Part shown: positions 9,029 through 17,191 of the stretch, in pieces
How the letters are laid out: every line of letters begins with the position of its first letter
Numbering within the stretch: position 1 is the stretch's first letter
Assembly: GCA_024277285.1 (NCBI GenBank)
Contig: JAJRVM010000046.1
Coordinates: 1-36,912, forward strand
Source of the DNA: Planctomycetota bacterium
GTDB taxonomy: Bacteria > Planctomycetota > Planctomycetia > Pirellulales > Pirellulaceae
DNA length: 36,912 nucleotides
Reading direction: 5' to 3'
Notes under the pieces: generated by a model
The model's database searches: none
Told to the model about the DNA's origin: nothing
What the model saw: only the letters and a program-made list of their open reading frames with translations
Position numbers and translations under genes: made by a program

Positions 9029-10906
9029 TTACTGGAACAATCTCGGCGCGTTGCTCGCGATCGGCCGACGTCGTGCTGGCAAGCGGGAACGACGTCGCGA
9101 TTTGCCATCCCACTTGCCGAAGAAGTCGACCGTGTGAGGCGGCGCCGCTAATTCGGCCAATGGCAGCGGAAGGTCAACCTGCGACGTCGCGATGACGTCG
9201 AGCAGTGCGTTGTCCGAAATGGCAACGCTGTAGGTGCCGCTAATGATGCGGCGCTGTTTGACATGCCCCTTGCCGTCGTCAAAACGCAATACCATCGGGT
9301 ACTTGGAAGTATGCTCTTTCTGGTCCTCGGCGGCCAGTGTATAGCTCGTGTTGTTGATGACGTAATGAAAGTCACTGGAATTGCCTGGATTGTTGAGCGT
9401 GATCCTGTATTTTTGACGGTATAGCTCCCAATGATCGTCCGCATATTTGAAGTCGTAGGTCCCTTCTTCAAACGTGTACTTGCGGAATTCCGATTCGCCA
9501 TGCCGGTAGAACTCGATCTTGTCACGTGATCCAGGACGAAACGACTCCATCATACCTGGGGCCAGGCTGTGTCGCTTGCCAGCCACCGTGAATTGCACCT
9601 CGGTTGGACCACGATTGATGACGTACGCACCGCGCGGTATCGGATTGCCGTCATAGGCCGTCGACGGCTCGCCCGAAAACGCGGGCATGCCAAGGACGTT
9701 GCCTGCCGTCCCGTGCGCGATGACGACTCCTTCAGTCGCTCCCTGCGTGCCAACCAATGTGGCACCGCTTCCCAAGTAGATCACCTCTCCTTCGTTCATT
9801 CCGCCGACCAGCACCAGCGTGTCTACAGGACCAACACTGCCGCCCGGCACCGTGGAATTCACAATTTCAGCCAAACCATTGTTCACGTCCAGTTGTTGGA
9901 AGTGGTCCCGCAGTGCTGCTTGCGTGCCCGGAGTCGAAAACCCGCCTTTGACTAACGCATTGTTGAGGTGGGTACGTTGTTTGTCCGTTAGCTCGCCGGC
10001 GATAACCGCATCGTGGACCTCCAGTAACGCATCTTGAGCCGTGGCGAAGTCTCGCAGCGCCTTTGCCTCAGGCGAGTTGTCGCCGAAAGTAGCTGTCGTA
10101 ACAGCATCGATGTCCCCATCCCGCGCATGTTGCAAGATGTCAATCTTTTCTTGCTTGGAATAACCATCGGTACCGCCGGATTTTAGATTGGCTGCGACTT
10201 CGGCCAGCGGGGGCTTCTTTTGATCCATGAGGTCCTGGATGCCACGGACCTCGTCGTCGGTCTTGTTTTCTATCTGGTCGTTTAACGCGTCAAGCAACGG
10301 TTTACCAGCCGTTCGCATCAGACTCAACGGCAACACATTGGGCGTGACTTTGACCGGTTGTGCAACGACTTTGTTGGCCTTCGGTTTCTCCACCGGCGCG
10401 CGAACGACCGAGCGCACGAAGTTGGATTGCGGTTGCGTCACATGCTGCGGCGAATTGGTCACCTGCGCGGGACGAAAGACACGCGTCGGCTGATGATGAT
10501 GGTGTTCGCGTTCGCGGCGATGACGTTCCGCATCCGAGATCGAGTCAATGATCCCCGGAATCGTATGATGGATCGCTCTTTCGAGATCCGACTCCGAATG
10601 CTCGTTGTGGTGGCCACCGCCCCCAAAGAGACCACCGCCGTGATTGTTCCCCCCTCCAAAGAGTCCGCCGCCGTGGTTGCCGTGATTATTTCCGCCGCCG
10701 TGGTTGCCGTGATTATTTCCCCCGCCGAAAATGCCTCCACCTTCATGCCCGTGGTTGCCTCCCCACTGTGCCCAGGTCGATTCTGCGCCCATGGCGATCA
10801 ATAAGCACGTCGCCAACGCCACCAGCCATGTCTTTGCGCCGGGAAAAACCGCCCGCGAAAAGACCGAGGACTTTTTGGGCTGAAAAACTGGTCTGCATGC
10901 TTTCAT
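9029..10906 (-). CDS. Secreted Gly/His-rich protein with paired beta repeats
   Basis: This 625-residue protein has a signal peptide (WLVALATCLLIAMGAESTWAQ, near residues 28-48). A Gly/Asn/His-rich stretch follows at about 50-105, then a short helical segment with a run of His. A helical middle region (about 190-340) precedes a beta-rich C-terminal half. Two similar beta modules are visible there: one from NRGPTEVQFTVAGKRHSL, ending GTYDF, and one from DFHYVINNTSYTL, ending GTYSVAI. AAAGGAG precedes the ATG by eight bases. The His-rich part could bind metal or be a flexible linker. I do not recognise a family; it is likely an exported surface or periplasmic protein. Confidence 0.75.
   Translation of the reverse strand: MKACRPVFQPKKSSVFSRAVFPGAKTWLVALATCLLIAMGAESTWAQWGGNHGHEGGGIFGGGNNHGNHGGGNNHGNHGGGLFGGGNNHGGGLFGGGGHHNEHSESDLERAIHHTIPGIIDSISDAERHRREREHHHHQPTRVFRPAQVTNSPQHVTQPQSNFVRSVVRAPVEKPKANKVVAQPVKVTPNVLPLSLMRTAGKPLLDALNDQIENKTDDEVRGIQDLMDQKKPPLAEVAANLKSGGTDGYSKQEKIDILQHARDGDIDAVTTATFGDNSPEAKALRDFATAQDALLEVHDAVIAGELTDKQRTHLNNALVKGGFSTPGTQAALRDHFQQLDVNNGLAEIVNSTVPGGSVGPVDTLVLVGGMNEGEVIYLGSGATLVGTQGATEGVVIAHGTAGNVLGMPAFSGEPSTAYDGNPIPRGAYVINRGPTEVQFTVAGKRHSLAPGMMESFRPGSRDKIEFYRHGESEFRKYTFEEGTYDFKYADDHWELYRQKYRITLNNPGNSSDFHYVINNTSYTLAAEDQKEHTSKYPMVLRFDDGKGHVKQRRIISGTYSVAISDNALLDVIATSQVDLPLPLAELAAPPHTVDFFGKWDGKSRRRSRLPARRRPIASNAPRLFQ
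10665..10718. repeat. Two perfect 27-bp repeats inside a coding region
   Basis: 10665-10691 and 10692-10718 are identical and encode nine-residue units of the HGNHGGGNN type in the secreted Gly/His-rich protein. Unit length is a multiple of three, so copy number can change without breaking the frame. Confidence 0.9.
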
Positions 10907-11076
10907 CGTCCGACTCCTTTGCTAACTGTCACACTACCATTGCGAGTGCACCCACACCCCTCAATATAAGGTATATACGTGCGAAGCCGAAAGGCGAGGG
11001 GCTTTCTGGCAAGAAATCGAAAAATTGGGTTCGACCGAGAATCCGAGCGACCTGCAATCACACACTAGCAAAGATA

Positions 11077-11289
11077 GGCAAAGAACATCGTCGGCAGAAA
11101 GAGCGCGCCGCAGCACACGCTTGTTCTCTTGCCAGTCATCTTCTTTTGCCCGCCCAAAAGGAGCCGTCGAGACGTCGCCCACTGCGAATCAGCAGCGAAA
11201 GAGGGCAAAGAACATCGCGGGCAGAAAGAGCGCCGCAGCACACGCTTGTTCTCTTACCAGTCATCTTCTTTTGCCCGCCCAAAAGGAGC
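11077..11289. repeat. Two direct copies of an 86-88 bp palindromic element
   Basis: Copy one spans 11077-11164 and copy two 11204-11289. They differ by a few substitutions and a small indel. Each starts GGCAAAGAACATCG, has AGCACACGCTTGTTCTCTT in the middle and ends TTCTTTTGCCCGCCCAAAAG plus GAGC. The ends are imperfect reverse complements, so each copy can fold on itself. They resemble the 569-668 inverted repeat. The pair fills most of the 420-base spacer between the secreted protein and the next gene, where I see no other feature. Confidence 0.85.
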
Positions 11290-11326
11290 GACGATTGCGA
11301 CGCGCGACCAGACGATCGCCTTTGGG

Positions 11327-11863
11327 TCACCCATCGAGGCCCAAGTCGCGATCAACACCCGCAGCCATTTCCCATTCGCGGCGTACTTCGCGCAGGCCGT
11401 AAGCACACATCTCGAACTCGTGGCCCAGACGTTCGAGCACATCGGCGGGCACGGCTGTTTCATCGGCGGTGGGAATCGAGCTGGCAATCAAGTAGGCGTG
11501 TCGGCCGAGCCGGCAGTAATGGGTGAAGCAATCGAGATCGGCCGCCGACTTCGTACGCTGCAACTTCTCGGGAAAGAGCCCGGCCCAGAAGATAGTAAAA
11601 TCACCGATGCGCCGGTGAATACGTCGTCGGGCGATGCCGAATCGCGTCTCCGCCGCTTTCACCAAGAGTCCCAGTTCCTGAAGTGCATGGCCGCGTGAAG
11701 CTCGTACCAGCGGCATCTGATCGGCGCGAACGCATCGAACCAACAGCGTGCTGAGGTAATCGATCAATGGCGGGTCGACGATCCCCAATTTGACGGCGAA
11801 CGTCTGCTCGGCCATCCCGGCAAAGAATCGCTGTAACATCGTCATCGGCTGTTGCGTGGTCAT
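11327..11863 (-). CDS. Small helical protein downstream of the pafA-like gene
   Basis: This protein has 178 residues, is predicted mostly helical, and has no signal peptide or membrane segment. A strong SD (GGAGGTG) sits seven bases before the ATG, so it is probably real. I do not recognise the family. Its middle (LGRHAYLIASSI) and C-terminal half (LERLGHEFEMCAYGLREVRREWE) look like helices of a compact bundle. It lies 320 bases after the PafA-like gene on the same strand, the last same-strand gene of the tagging cluster. Membership is possible but the gap suggests its own promoter. Confidence 0.6.
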   Translation of the reverse strand: MTTQQPMTMLQRFFAGMAEQTFAVKLGIVDPPLIDYLSTLLVRCVRADQMPLVRASRGHALQELGLLVKAAETRFGIARRRIHRRIGDFTIFWAGLFPEKLQRTKSAADLDCFTHYCRLGRHAYLIASSIPTADETAVPADVLERLGHEFEMCAYGLREVRREWEMAAGVDRDLGLDG

Positions 11864-12183
11864 GATGCACCTCCACTACAACTCTACGCCGCACGGCGCA
11901 TGGGTAAAGGCCAATCGGCCCGCAAATTAACGCACATTCTTGCTTGACACACGCGTGTTTTTCGGGCAGGAGCCGCAGTTGATCGGCCGGTTGACGACGT
12001 TTTGTCGAAGGTCGGAAGAGGAGTAGGATTAAGGTGACACTTTGGCCAAATGAAACGGGACGTGCAACGAGGCTTATTGATCGCCCCTCACGGCTTTGCG
12101 CGGTGAGTGCAGAGGTTTATTGGCAGGAGTTTATAGGATTGGGAACGGCGCGTCAAAGCTCGCGAGTCTTGTTCACGTTCCGG
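11864..12183. other. Spacer between the pafA-like gene and the helical-protein gene
   Basis: No gene is seen in these 320 bases. A short imperfect hairpin (CTCACGGCTTTGCGCGGTGAG, 12086 region) and an AT-richer patch near 11925-11960 that could hold a minus-strand promoter are the only notable items. No terminator with a T-run is seen after the PafA-like gene. Confidence 0.4.
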
Positions 12184-14676
12184 CTAGAGTCCCCAAAACG
12201 AATCGGTTTCGCCCGGCAGAGTGCGACCGGCACACCAGAGTCGCCATTGTTCACGAATGCGATAGGCCAGGGGGCAGGAGGCGAGCGCTGGCCGGTCTCG
12301 ACAGATTGCCAAAATTCGCTCGTGCGACTCGCGCGGCGCGTGTTCGTCTCCGTCGACGACGGCGCGCGAGCGGATACGTTCCATCAGCATTCGCGTACGT
12401 GCTTCGCCAACGACGTTCGCATCATCGCGTTGCGTTCGCAAGGCTATGGCAAGTAATTCCCAAGCGTCCTCGAAATCACCTTTGCGCGCCATGACCTTGG
12501 CGCGCTGCGTCAATGTCAGGTCCGCGATATCGCCCTTGTAATTCTCTCGCATCTGAATCTCGTGCGCTTCGTCCAGCAGCGCGAGTGCTTCCTCGAACCG
12601 CCCCAACCAGCGCGCCACGTCGGCTTTTTCGGTGAGAAAACGCGCGTGGACGCGCGGATGCAATTCATCGATCAACTCGCGGCGCAAGCTATCGTGAAAG
12701 GCATCCCACGCTTCAAAGGGACGGCTGAAACAGAGCAGGTCGAAGGCGTGTGTGCTGCGAATCATGGCGACAAAGCGAAGATTGGCGCCGAGTGTGTTGT
12801 CGAGCTGGTCTAGCCCCAGCTGGCACCACGTGTGGTATTCATGGCCAGGCCGCAGTCCCTGAAAGCGGTGGACCTGGACATAGTCGCTGATCATGTCCAA
12901 TGACACCGGTTGTCCCCGGTAGATCGGATCGAGACACTCGGCACCGTCGATATACCCACGGCGTGCTTGGATCCACGCCAGGAACCGATCGCTGTCATGT
13001 GCCGGGTCGTCTGTCCCCACGTCGAGCCACGTCCGCGAGGCGCGCATAAATCGGTGTGCCGTTTCATACTCACCACGATCATAACGTGAAATCGCGTACG
13101 CAAGAGCTCGTTCCATCATTGGGGCATTTCCAGTCGAGCGCGGTTCGAGGCCCGACAACGTGCGCCATTTTTCTTCGCTTGCGAACGGGTCTTCCAAGTC
13201 CAGCACGCGAGGTTTACGCAAGTCCCACACTCCATTCCACTCGCACGCGCCGGGTGTATCTTGCCGAGCGAGCTCTTGGATCACGCGTCCACGCAAACGC
13301 GCTCGTCCCGTACTCGGCGGCTCGACCATCGCCTGCCGGACCCCGTCCACTCCGGGCACCTGATGGTCCAGCCAGCCTTCCGCGTCGAGCGAATTGAAGA
13401 TCCCCTGACTGCCCAGCTGACCAAAGCGGGCATCGAGCTCAAACAGCTCCTGCCGCAATGCCACCACCAACTCCAATTCGCCCCAGTCGAGCTCTGATTC
13501 GGAATCGAGCTTGCCGCGCATGCTGCGCAGCCATGCGAGACGCGAAGCCGAAGGCAGCTCTTGGTAATGAGTCCGCTCATCCACGCAACGCGCCAACCGA
13601 GTAAAGGGCTTGTTCCATTGCTCCAACCGCTCCCACGGCAGCCCCCGACCTGTTGCATAGTTTTGGAACAATTCGAGTTTGACCGCCCAATCGAGACTCC
13701 GCTGCACAGCACCAACGCCTTGCTGCAACCGATCCAGAGTCTCTTCCCACAATCGCAGGCAGTCTGGCAGCCAATCGTTGATAGGCCCTGGCACTCGCAG
13801 ACGCTTCGCCTTGTCAAGCAACTGGCGTTGCATATCGATCGCGGTCAGCCGTCGCCCTTGGTTCGTCAAGACGTTCGCGGTCAGCGTTGGGTCCCGAGCA
13901 ATATTGCGCATCGCGCGTACCGGATTCACCAACTGTAAGCCTGCGCCGGGTGACAATCCAGCTTGTACCATGGCAACAACCACGGCGGTCGTCGCCATTT
14001 TCAACCATTGTGCCCGGATCGACGAGACGTTTTCGCCGCAGATCACGTGCAGACGATGGTACCCCGCCGAGTTCAGCGGCTCGTCCTTCGTATTGAAGAT
14101 TCCTCGTTCCGATTGCGTATTCTCGGAAATGGTCTTTTTCAGACATGCCACTCGTGGTGAAATGAGAAATTCGGTGCCAAGTGAACGGTTGTCGAACCCA
14201 CCCGCACCGGTATAGACAATCCGGCTCACCGCATGCGGTACAAAGCCGCTGGCGATATTCTGGTCGCCGCGATGACTGTACGATTCATGACAAGCCCACG
14301 CATTGGCGTTCCATCCATAACTCACATTGCAGCGGCTCAAGATGATCTGCGTGACCAGCGGATCTTCGTCGATCAATGCGGCGCACACTTCCAGCAGGAT
14401 CTCTTCTCCGGCGCGCGTGTACCGGCAGGCATCCGTCGGGGTAGTGACTTCGGGAGTGGTGATCTCCGGCTTGCCACAGTCAAGATAAAGCCGTGCACCA
14501 TTGCCGAGAAAAATCCCATTCGAGTCGCGGCCCGGAAGGTGAACGAGGCGTTTGCCGGCCACGTCCATAAACTTCCGTAACACCCGTCCCGGACTCACAC
14601 GCTGCATGCTGGCATCGAGCGCCGAAAACGACACTTCAAATTCAAGGCCGAATAAAGGCCGAATGGTTTCGGGCAT
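12184..14676 (-). CDS. PafA-like Pup ligase with TPR-like C-terminal extension
   Basis: PafA joins the C-terminal glutamate of Pup to substrate lysines using ATP, on a glutamine-synthetase-like fold. Residues 10-505 match it: GLEFEV (10-15) for the metal-binding GxExE strand, NGARLYLDCGKPE (59-71) with the catalytic Asp66, HES at 130-132, NTKDEP (195-200) and YHRLHVICG. The C-terminal ligase domain has PPSTGRARLRG near 453-463. PafA normally ends at 450-480 residues; here about 325 more follow. They are helical with TPR-like pairs, for example WLGRFEEALALLDEA and ARKGDFEDAWELLAIAL. The extension may recruit substrates or partners. The NGARLYLD region without a Dop-loop-like insert favours PafA over Dop. 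SD is weak. The gene follows the Pup-like gene by 209 bases. Confidence 0.85.
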   Translation of the reverse strand: MPETIRPLFGLEFEVSFSALDASMQRVSPGRVLRKFMDVAGKRLVHLPGRDSNGIFLGNGARLYLDCGKPEITTPEVTTPTDACRYTRAGEEILLEVCAALIDEDPLVTQIILSRCNVSYGWNANAWACHESYSHRGDQNIASGFVPHAVSRIVYTGAGGFDNRSLGTEFLISPRVACLKKTISENTQSERGIFNTKDEPLNSAGYHRLHVICGENVSSIRAQWLKMATTAVVVAMVQAGLSPGAGLQLVNPVRAMRNIARDPTLTANVLTNQGRRLTAIDMQRQLLDKAKRLRVPGPINDWLPDCLRLWEETLDRLQQGVGAVQRSLDWAVKLELFQNYATGRGLPWERLEQWNKPFTRLARCVDERTHYQELPSASRLAWLRSMRGKLDSESELDWGELELVVALRQELFELDARFGQLGSQGIFNSLDAEGWLDHQVPGVDGVRQAMVEPPSTGRARLRGRVIQELARQDTPGACEWNGVWDLRKPRVLDLEDPFASEEKWRTLSGLEPRSTGNAPMMERALAYAISRYDRGEYETAHRFMRASRTWLDVGTDDPAHDSDRFLAWIQARRGYIDGAECLDPIYRGQPVSLDMISDYVQVHRFQGLRPGHEYHTWCQLGLDQLDNTLGANLRFVAMIRSTHAFDLLCFSRPFEAWDAFHDSLRRELIDELHPRVHARFLTEKADVARWLGRFEEALALLDEAHEIQMRENYKGDIADLTLTQRAKVMARKGDFEDAWELLAIALRTQRDDANVVGEARTRMLMERIRSRAVVDGDEHAPRESHERILAICRDRPALASCPLAYRIREQWRLWCAGRTLPGETDSFWGL

Positions 14677-14742
14677 GGCGCTCGTCCCACAAAAGGAATC
14701 ACAGGTCGCATCAACATCGCTGTCAGACCCAACACGGCGAAA

Positions 14743-14774
14743 CCTGGGCTGAGCTCGCTAGAGCTCAGCCCAGG
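14743..14774. promoter_or_regulatory. Perfect 14-bp stem, 4-nt loop hairpin
   Basis: CCTGGGCTGAGCTC (14743-14756) and its exact reverse complement (14761-14774) flank GCTA. It lies in the 209-base spacer between the Pup-like gene and the PafA-like gene. On the minus strand it is followed by only TTTCG, so it is a weak terminator at best. It could lower read-through into pafA, protect the pup mRNA 3' end, or simply be an interspersed palindrome. Confidence 0.7.
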
Positions 14775-14885
14775 GAAACAAGTCGATCGCCAGCGTCGGT
14801 ACGGTTGAAACCGGTGTGGCCCAATTCTCGACGACTCAGTCGACGACCGTTCTGGCCACAACGGTTTTGGCCACGGCAGCTCCGA

Positions 14886-15068
14886 CTATTGGCCATTCTC
14901 CTGTTCAATCTGCTGATTGAACGCCTCGGAATTCGAGCTGAGCAGGTTGTTGATAAAATCGTCAACTACACGAAAGTAATCGCGTCCTTCGCTGCCGCCA
15001 GCGCCGGCACTTTCGATCGGATCGGCCCTCACGCCAACCTCTTCACGCCGTCGTTGCACTTCCAACAT
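14886..15068 (-). CDS. Pup-like small protein modifier ending in NGQ
   Basis: This 60-residue protein has an N-terminal half rich in Arg, Glu and Gly and likely disordered, then a helix-forming C-terminus. Its last 19 residues, LLSSNSEAFNQQIEQENGQ, line up without gaps with the actinobacterial Pup end (LEENAEDFVRSYVQKGGQ type). Shared are the Leu pair, Asn, Glu, Phe, the Gln before the tail and the final Gly-Gln. A terminal Gln needs deamidation to Glu by Dop before ligation, and a Dop-like gene is next upstream. It contains no lysine, so chains on itself are not possible. GAGGAGG sits seven bases before the ATG. Position between dop-like and pafA-like genes strengthens the call. It could alternatively be grouped with UBact-type modifiers. 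Confidence 0.88.
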   Translation of the reverse strand: MLEVQRRREEVGVRADPIESAGAGGSEGRDYFRVVDDFINNLLSSNSEAFNQQIEQENGQ

Positions 15069-15116
15069 TTCACGCCCTCCTCAAGTGATAAGGTCCTAAA
15101 CAACACACACAAAAAA

Positions 15117-15138
15117 CGTAATCGTTCACGCACTTTGA
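15117..15138. repeat. Copy of the dispersed ACCGTTCACG-type motif
   Basis: CGTAATCGTTCACGCACTTT followed by GA differs at three positions or so from the copy at 256-277. It lies about 50 bases upstream of the Pup-like start codon, within its probable promoter or leader. Confidence 0.6.
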
Positions 15139-15264
15139 GCCGCAAATTAAGCAAGCCGCGTCGTGACGCGAGCTCACCAGATCGGCGGCGCAATGGACAT
15201 TTTGTAACTGTTTAGCCATCTGAAGTGAGACGTGCACTCGAGTTCATTTTCCCTCGGTCGACCC

Positions 15265-15560
15265 CCACCGCCTTGTGCGGTGGAGGATTGGTAGGTTGCC
15301 CGTGACGTCCCATCCCCCCCACATCCACGGCCCCCTTCCCTCCCCGCCGCCGAAGGCGGCGGGGAGGGAAGGGGGGAGAGTAGCTGGCATCGCGGGTAGC
15401 TCACCAGCCGTATTCACCCATGGGACAAGCCCATGGGAGTCTCTTGAAAGCGACATTACTTCATTCGGCTAAACTGTTACGACATTTTCACGTCCGACCG
15501 ACGGCAAAACCGTCGGGTTGCAATCGCTGACCAGTCGGGCTCCCACACCGGGACGAGCCC
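15265..15560. repeat. Array of five different GC-rich hairpins
   Basis: The 530-base spacer between the Dop-like and Pup-like genes holds: CCACCGC CTTGT GCGGTGG (15265-15283); a perfect 21-bp stem with GAA loop (15331-15351 with 15355-15375); CCCATGGG ACAAG CCCATGGG (15417-15437); CCGACGG CAAAA CCGTCGG (15498-15516); and GGGCTC...GAGCCC (15537-15560). None is followed by a T-run on the minus strand. The stems do not resemble one another. I see no gene here. They could insulate the modifier gene from upstream transcription or be insertions of palindromic repeats. Confidence 0.85.
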
Positions 15561-15600
15561 AGTCGGAGCGCTGTTCGTGATCAGCGTCTATTGGCGGTGT

Positions 15601-17190
15601 TTATTGGTGGTTATCAGCGTCCGGCACCGTGACGTCCACAAGATCACGCAACTGCGCGATCAACTGGTCCAAGGGCAGATTCTGGCGAAACAGATGCTGC
15701 GTCATGGCTTTCGTCCACCGGCGTGGGTCTTGCATCCAGAGGTTTTGATAGGTTGCCAGCCCATGGCATCCCGGCAGTCGAAACGTAATCCGATCCCAAT
15801 TGATAAAATTGACACACTCGGCACCCGCGGCACGCAGCAGCATGGCACGTGTCCACGCGCGTGTATCCTCAGGTGGCTCGTACACAAACCGTTCGATCTG
15901 GCTGGGTGTCACCAGTTGCTCGACCAAGCCGGCGCGCTGGTAGCTCCAATAGAGCCCGTCGGTCGGATCAAGGCTGCTGTAAAAATGATCCAGTTGTTTC
16001 AGTTCCGGCGACTCCCAATCCAGGTGCGGATGATTGGCAAGCGCCCGTTCCAGGGAGACTCGTTTGAGGACCCAATCGAGCGATCCGGCGAGTGCCTCAA
16101 AATCCCGCGCGGCCAACTTATCGAGCACGCATCCCCAAGCGTCGATAATCTTCATGGCGTCGGGAACGAACCCGTCGCAGCCTCCCTGCTGCACGAAACG
16201 GCGGGCCTGTTCGTGCAGCATCTGTTGATGCTGCACGGCGGTCACTCTGTTACCGTCGGCCAGGCGTGCGTGACAATGCAGTTCCGGATCGTGGCTCCAG
16301 GCAATCACCGCGTCAACGGGATCGTCAAGGATCAGGCCAACATCAACTTGCTCAGCTTCGATCATCGCCAGGACAATTTGCAAAACCCCGACCTTCAGGT
16401 AGCAAGCAACATGGCACAGATTGCTGTCGTAGAAGATCACATGCAACCGGGCCAGATCGTTTGCGACGACATCCGCTCCCGAGACCGGGCCACACAGCGG
16501 CTCATCGCGCGAGTTAACGATCGGTCGTCGGTACGTCGTCTGCGGCGCGCGAACGGTCTCAAAAAAATCCGCCCGTTGGGACAATTGATAATCGACCTTG
16601 GGAGCCCCATTTTCGGCGCCGACTTTTCCTTGCCCAGTGTAGACAATGCTCGATGCCTGATGCGCGGCCAGGAACAGCAAGTACTGGATCTTGCGATCGA
16701 ACAGGTTGTCGAAGGCCTTACGCGTGACCAATACGTTGCAATGGCTACCGTACGAGTGATCCAAACCGTCGCTATTGTTCGCGAACGTGCGCAGCTGCTG
16801 GTCGACCGGGAGCAGTTCGTTCGCATCGAGCATCGCGCAGCGTGCAATGCGTAACGTCGCGTGCCAGGCGGCCACGAAGTCGATCGCACTCGTCACTTCC
16901 GGGATTGGAAACTCGGCATGGTCCAGATCGATATAGGCACAACCGCCATTACAAGCAAAAAACTTACGCAGCGAATCCTGCGCTAGTCGAATATGACTGC
17001 GTGCAACACCAGGGACTTGAGCGAGCAAGAGTCTTGATGCAGCGTGGCCGGACGGCGCACGCGCGCCGTCAATGAAATTCCCAAACTCGATGTCGGCCCC
17101 AAGCAGCTTCTCGACCTGCCGGCCGACGACGAGCGGGGATGGAAACGAGGTCGCCGGATTGCCGGCGGCTTGGTCTTCGTATACTACCAC
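15601..17190 (-). CDS. Dop-like deamidase/depupylase
   Basis: Dop deamidates the C-terminal Gln of Pup to Glu and removes Pup from substrates. The 529 residues fit Dop (about 500). Visible motifs: LGADIEFG (30-37) for the metal-binding strand, with Asp in place of the first Glu; CNGGCAYIDLDHAEF (80-94) with the catalytic Asp88; NNSDG and SYGSH (138-150); YTGQGKVG; YQLSQRADFFE (201-211); and VNSRDEP (225-231). The last two are typical of Dop. A Cys151 follows SYGSH where actinobacterial Dop has Glu (HEN). Start is a GTG one base after the upstream stop, with GAGG in the upstream gene's last codons, so translation is probably coupled to the ARC-like gene. Confidence 0.88.
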   Translation of the reverse strand: MVVYEDQAAGNPATSFPSPLVVGRQVEKLLGADIEFGNFIDGARAPSGHAASRLLLAQVPGVARSHIRLAQDSLRKFFACNGGCAYIDLDHAEFPIPEVTSAIDFVAAWHATLRIARCAMLDANELLPVDQQLRTFANNSDGLDHSYGSHCNVLVTRKAFDNLFDRKIQYLLFLAAHQASSIVYTGQGKVGAENGAPKVDYQLSQRADFFETVRAPQTTYRRPIVNSRDEPLCGPVSGADVVANDLARLHVIFYDSNLCHVACYLKVGVLQIVLAMIEAEQVDVGLILDDPVDAVIAWSHDPELHCHARLADGNRVTAVQHQQMLHEQARRFVQQGGCDGFVPDAMKIIDAWGCVLDKLAARDFEALAGSLDWVLKRVSLERALANHPHLDWESPELKQLDHFYSSLDPTDGLYWSYQRAGLVEQLVTPSQIERFVYEPPEDTRAWTRAMLLRAAGAECVNFINWDRITFRLPGCHGLATYQNLWMQDPRRWTKAMTQHLFRQNLPLDQLIAQLRDLVDVTVPDADNHQ

Positions 17191-17191
17191 G

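Noticed and set aside
15275..15472. Plus-strand frame with PSPPPKAAGREGGR-like peptide in the hairpin array
   Set aside because: The peptide is produced by the palindromic repeats themselves, lacks an SD, and the same kind of product appears on the other strand.
15265..15560. CRISPR-like array
   Set aside because: The hairpins differ in sequence and there are no equal-length repeats with regular spacers.
15577..16854. 425-codon plus-strand open frame
   Set aside because: It is antisense to the Dop-like gene, whose motifs are unmistakable; long antisense frames are common in GC-rich DNA.
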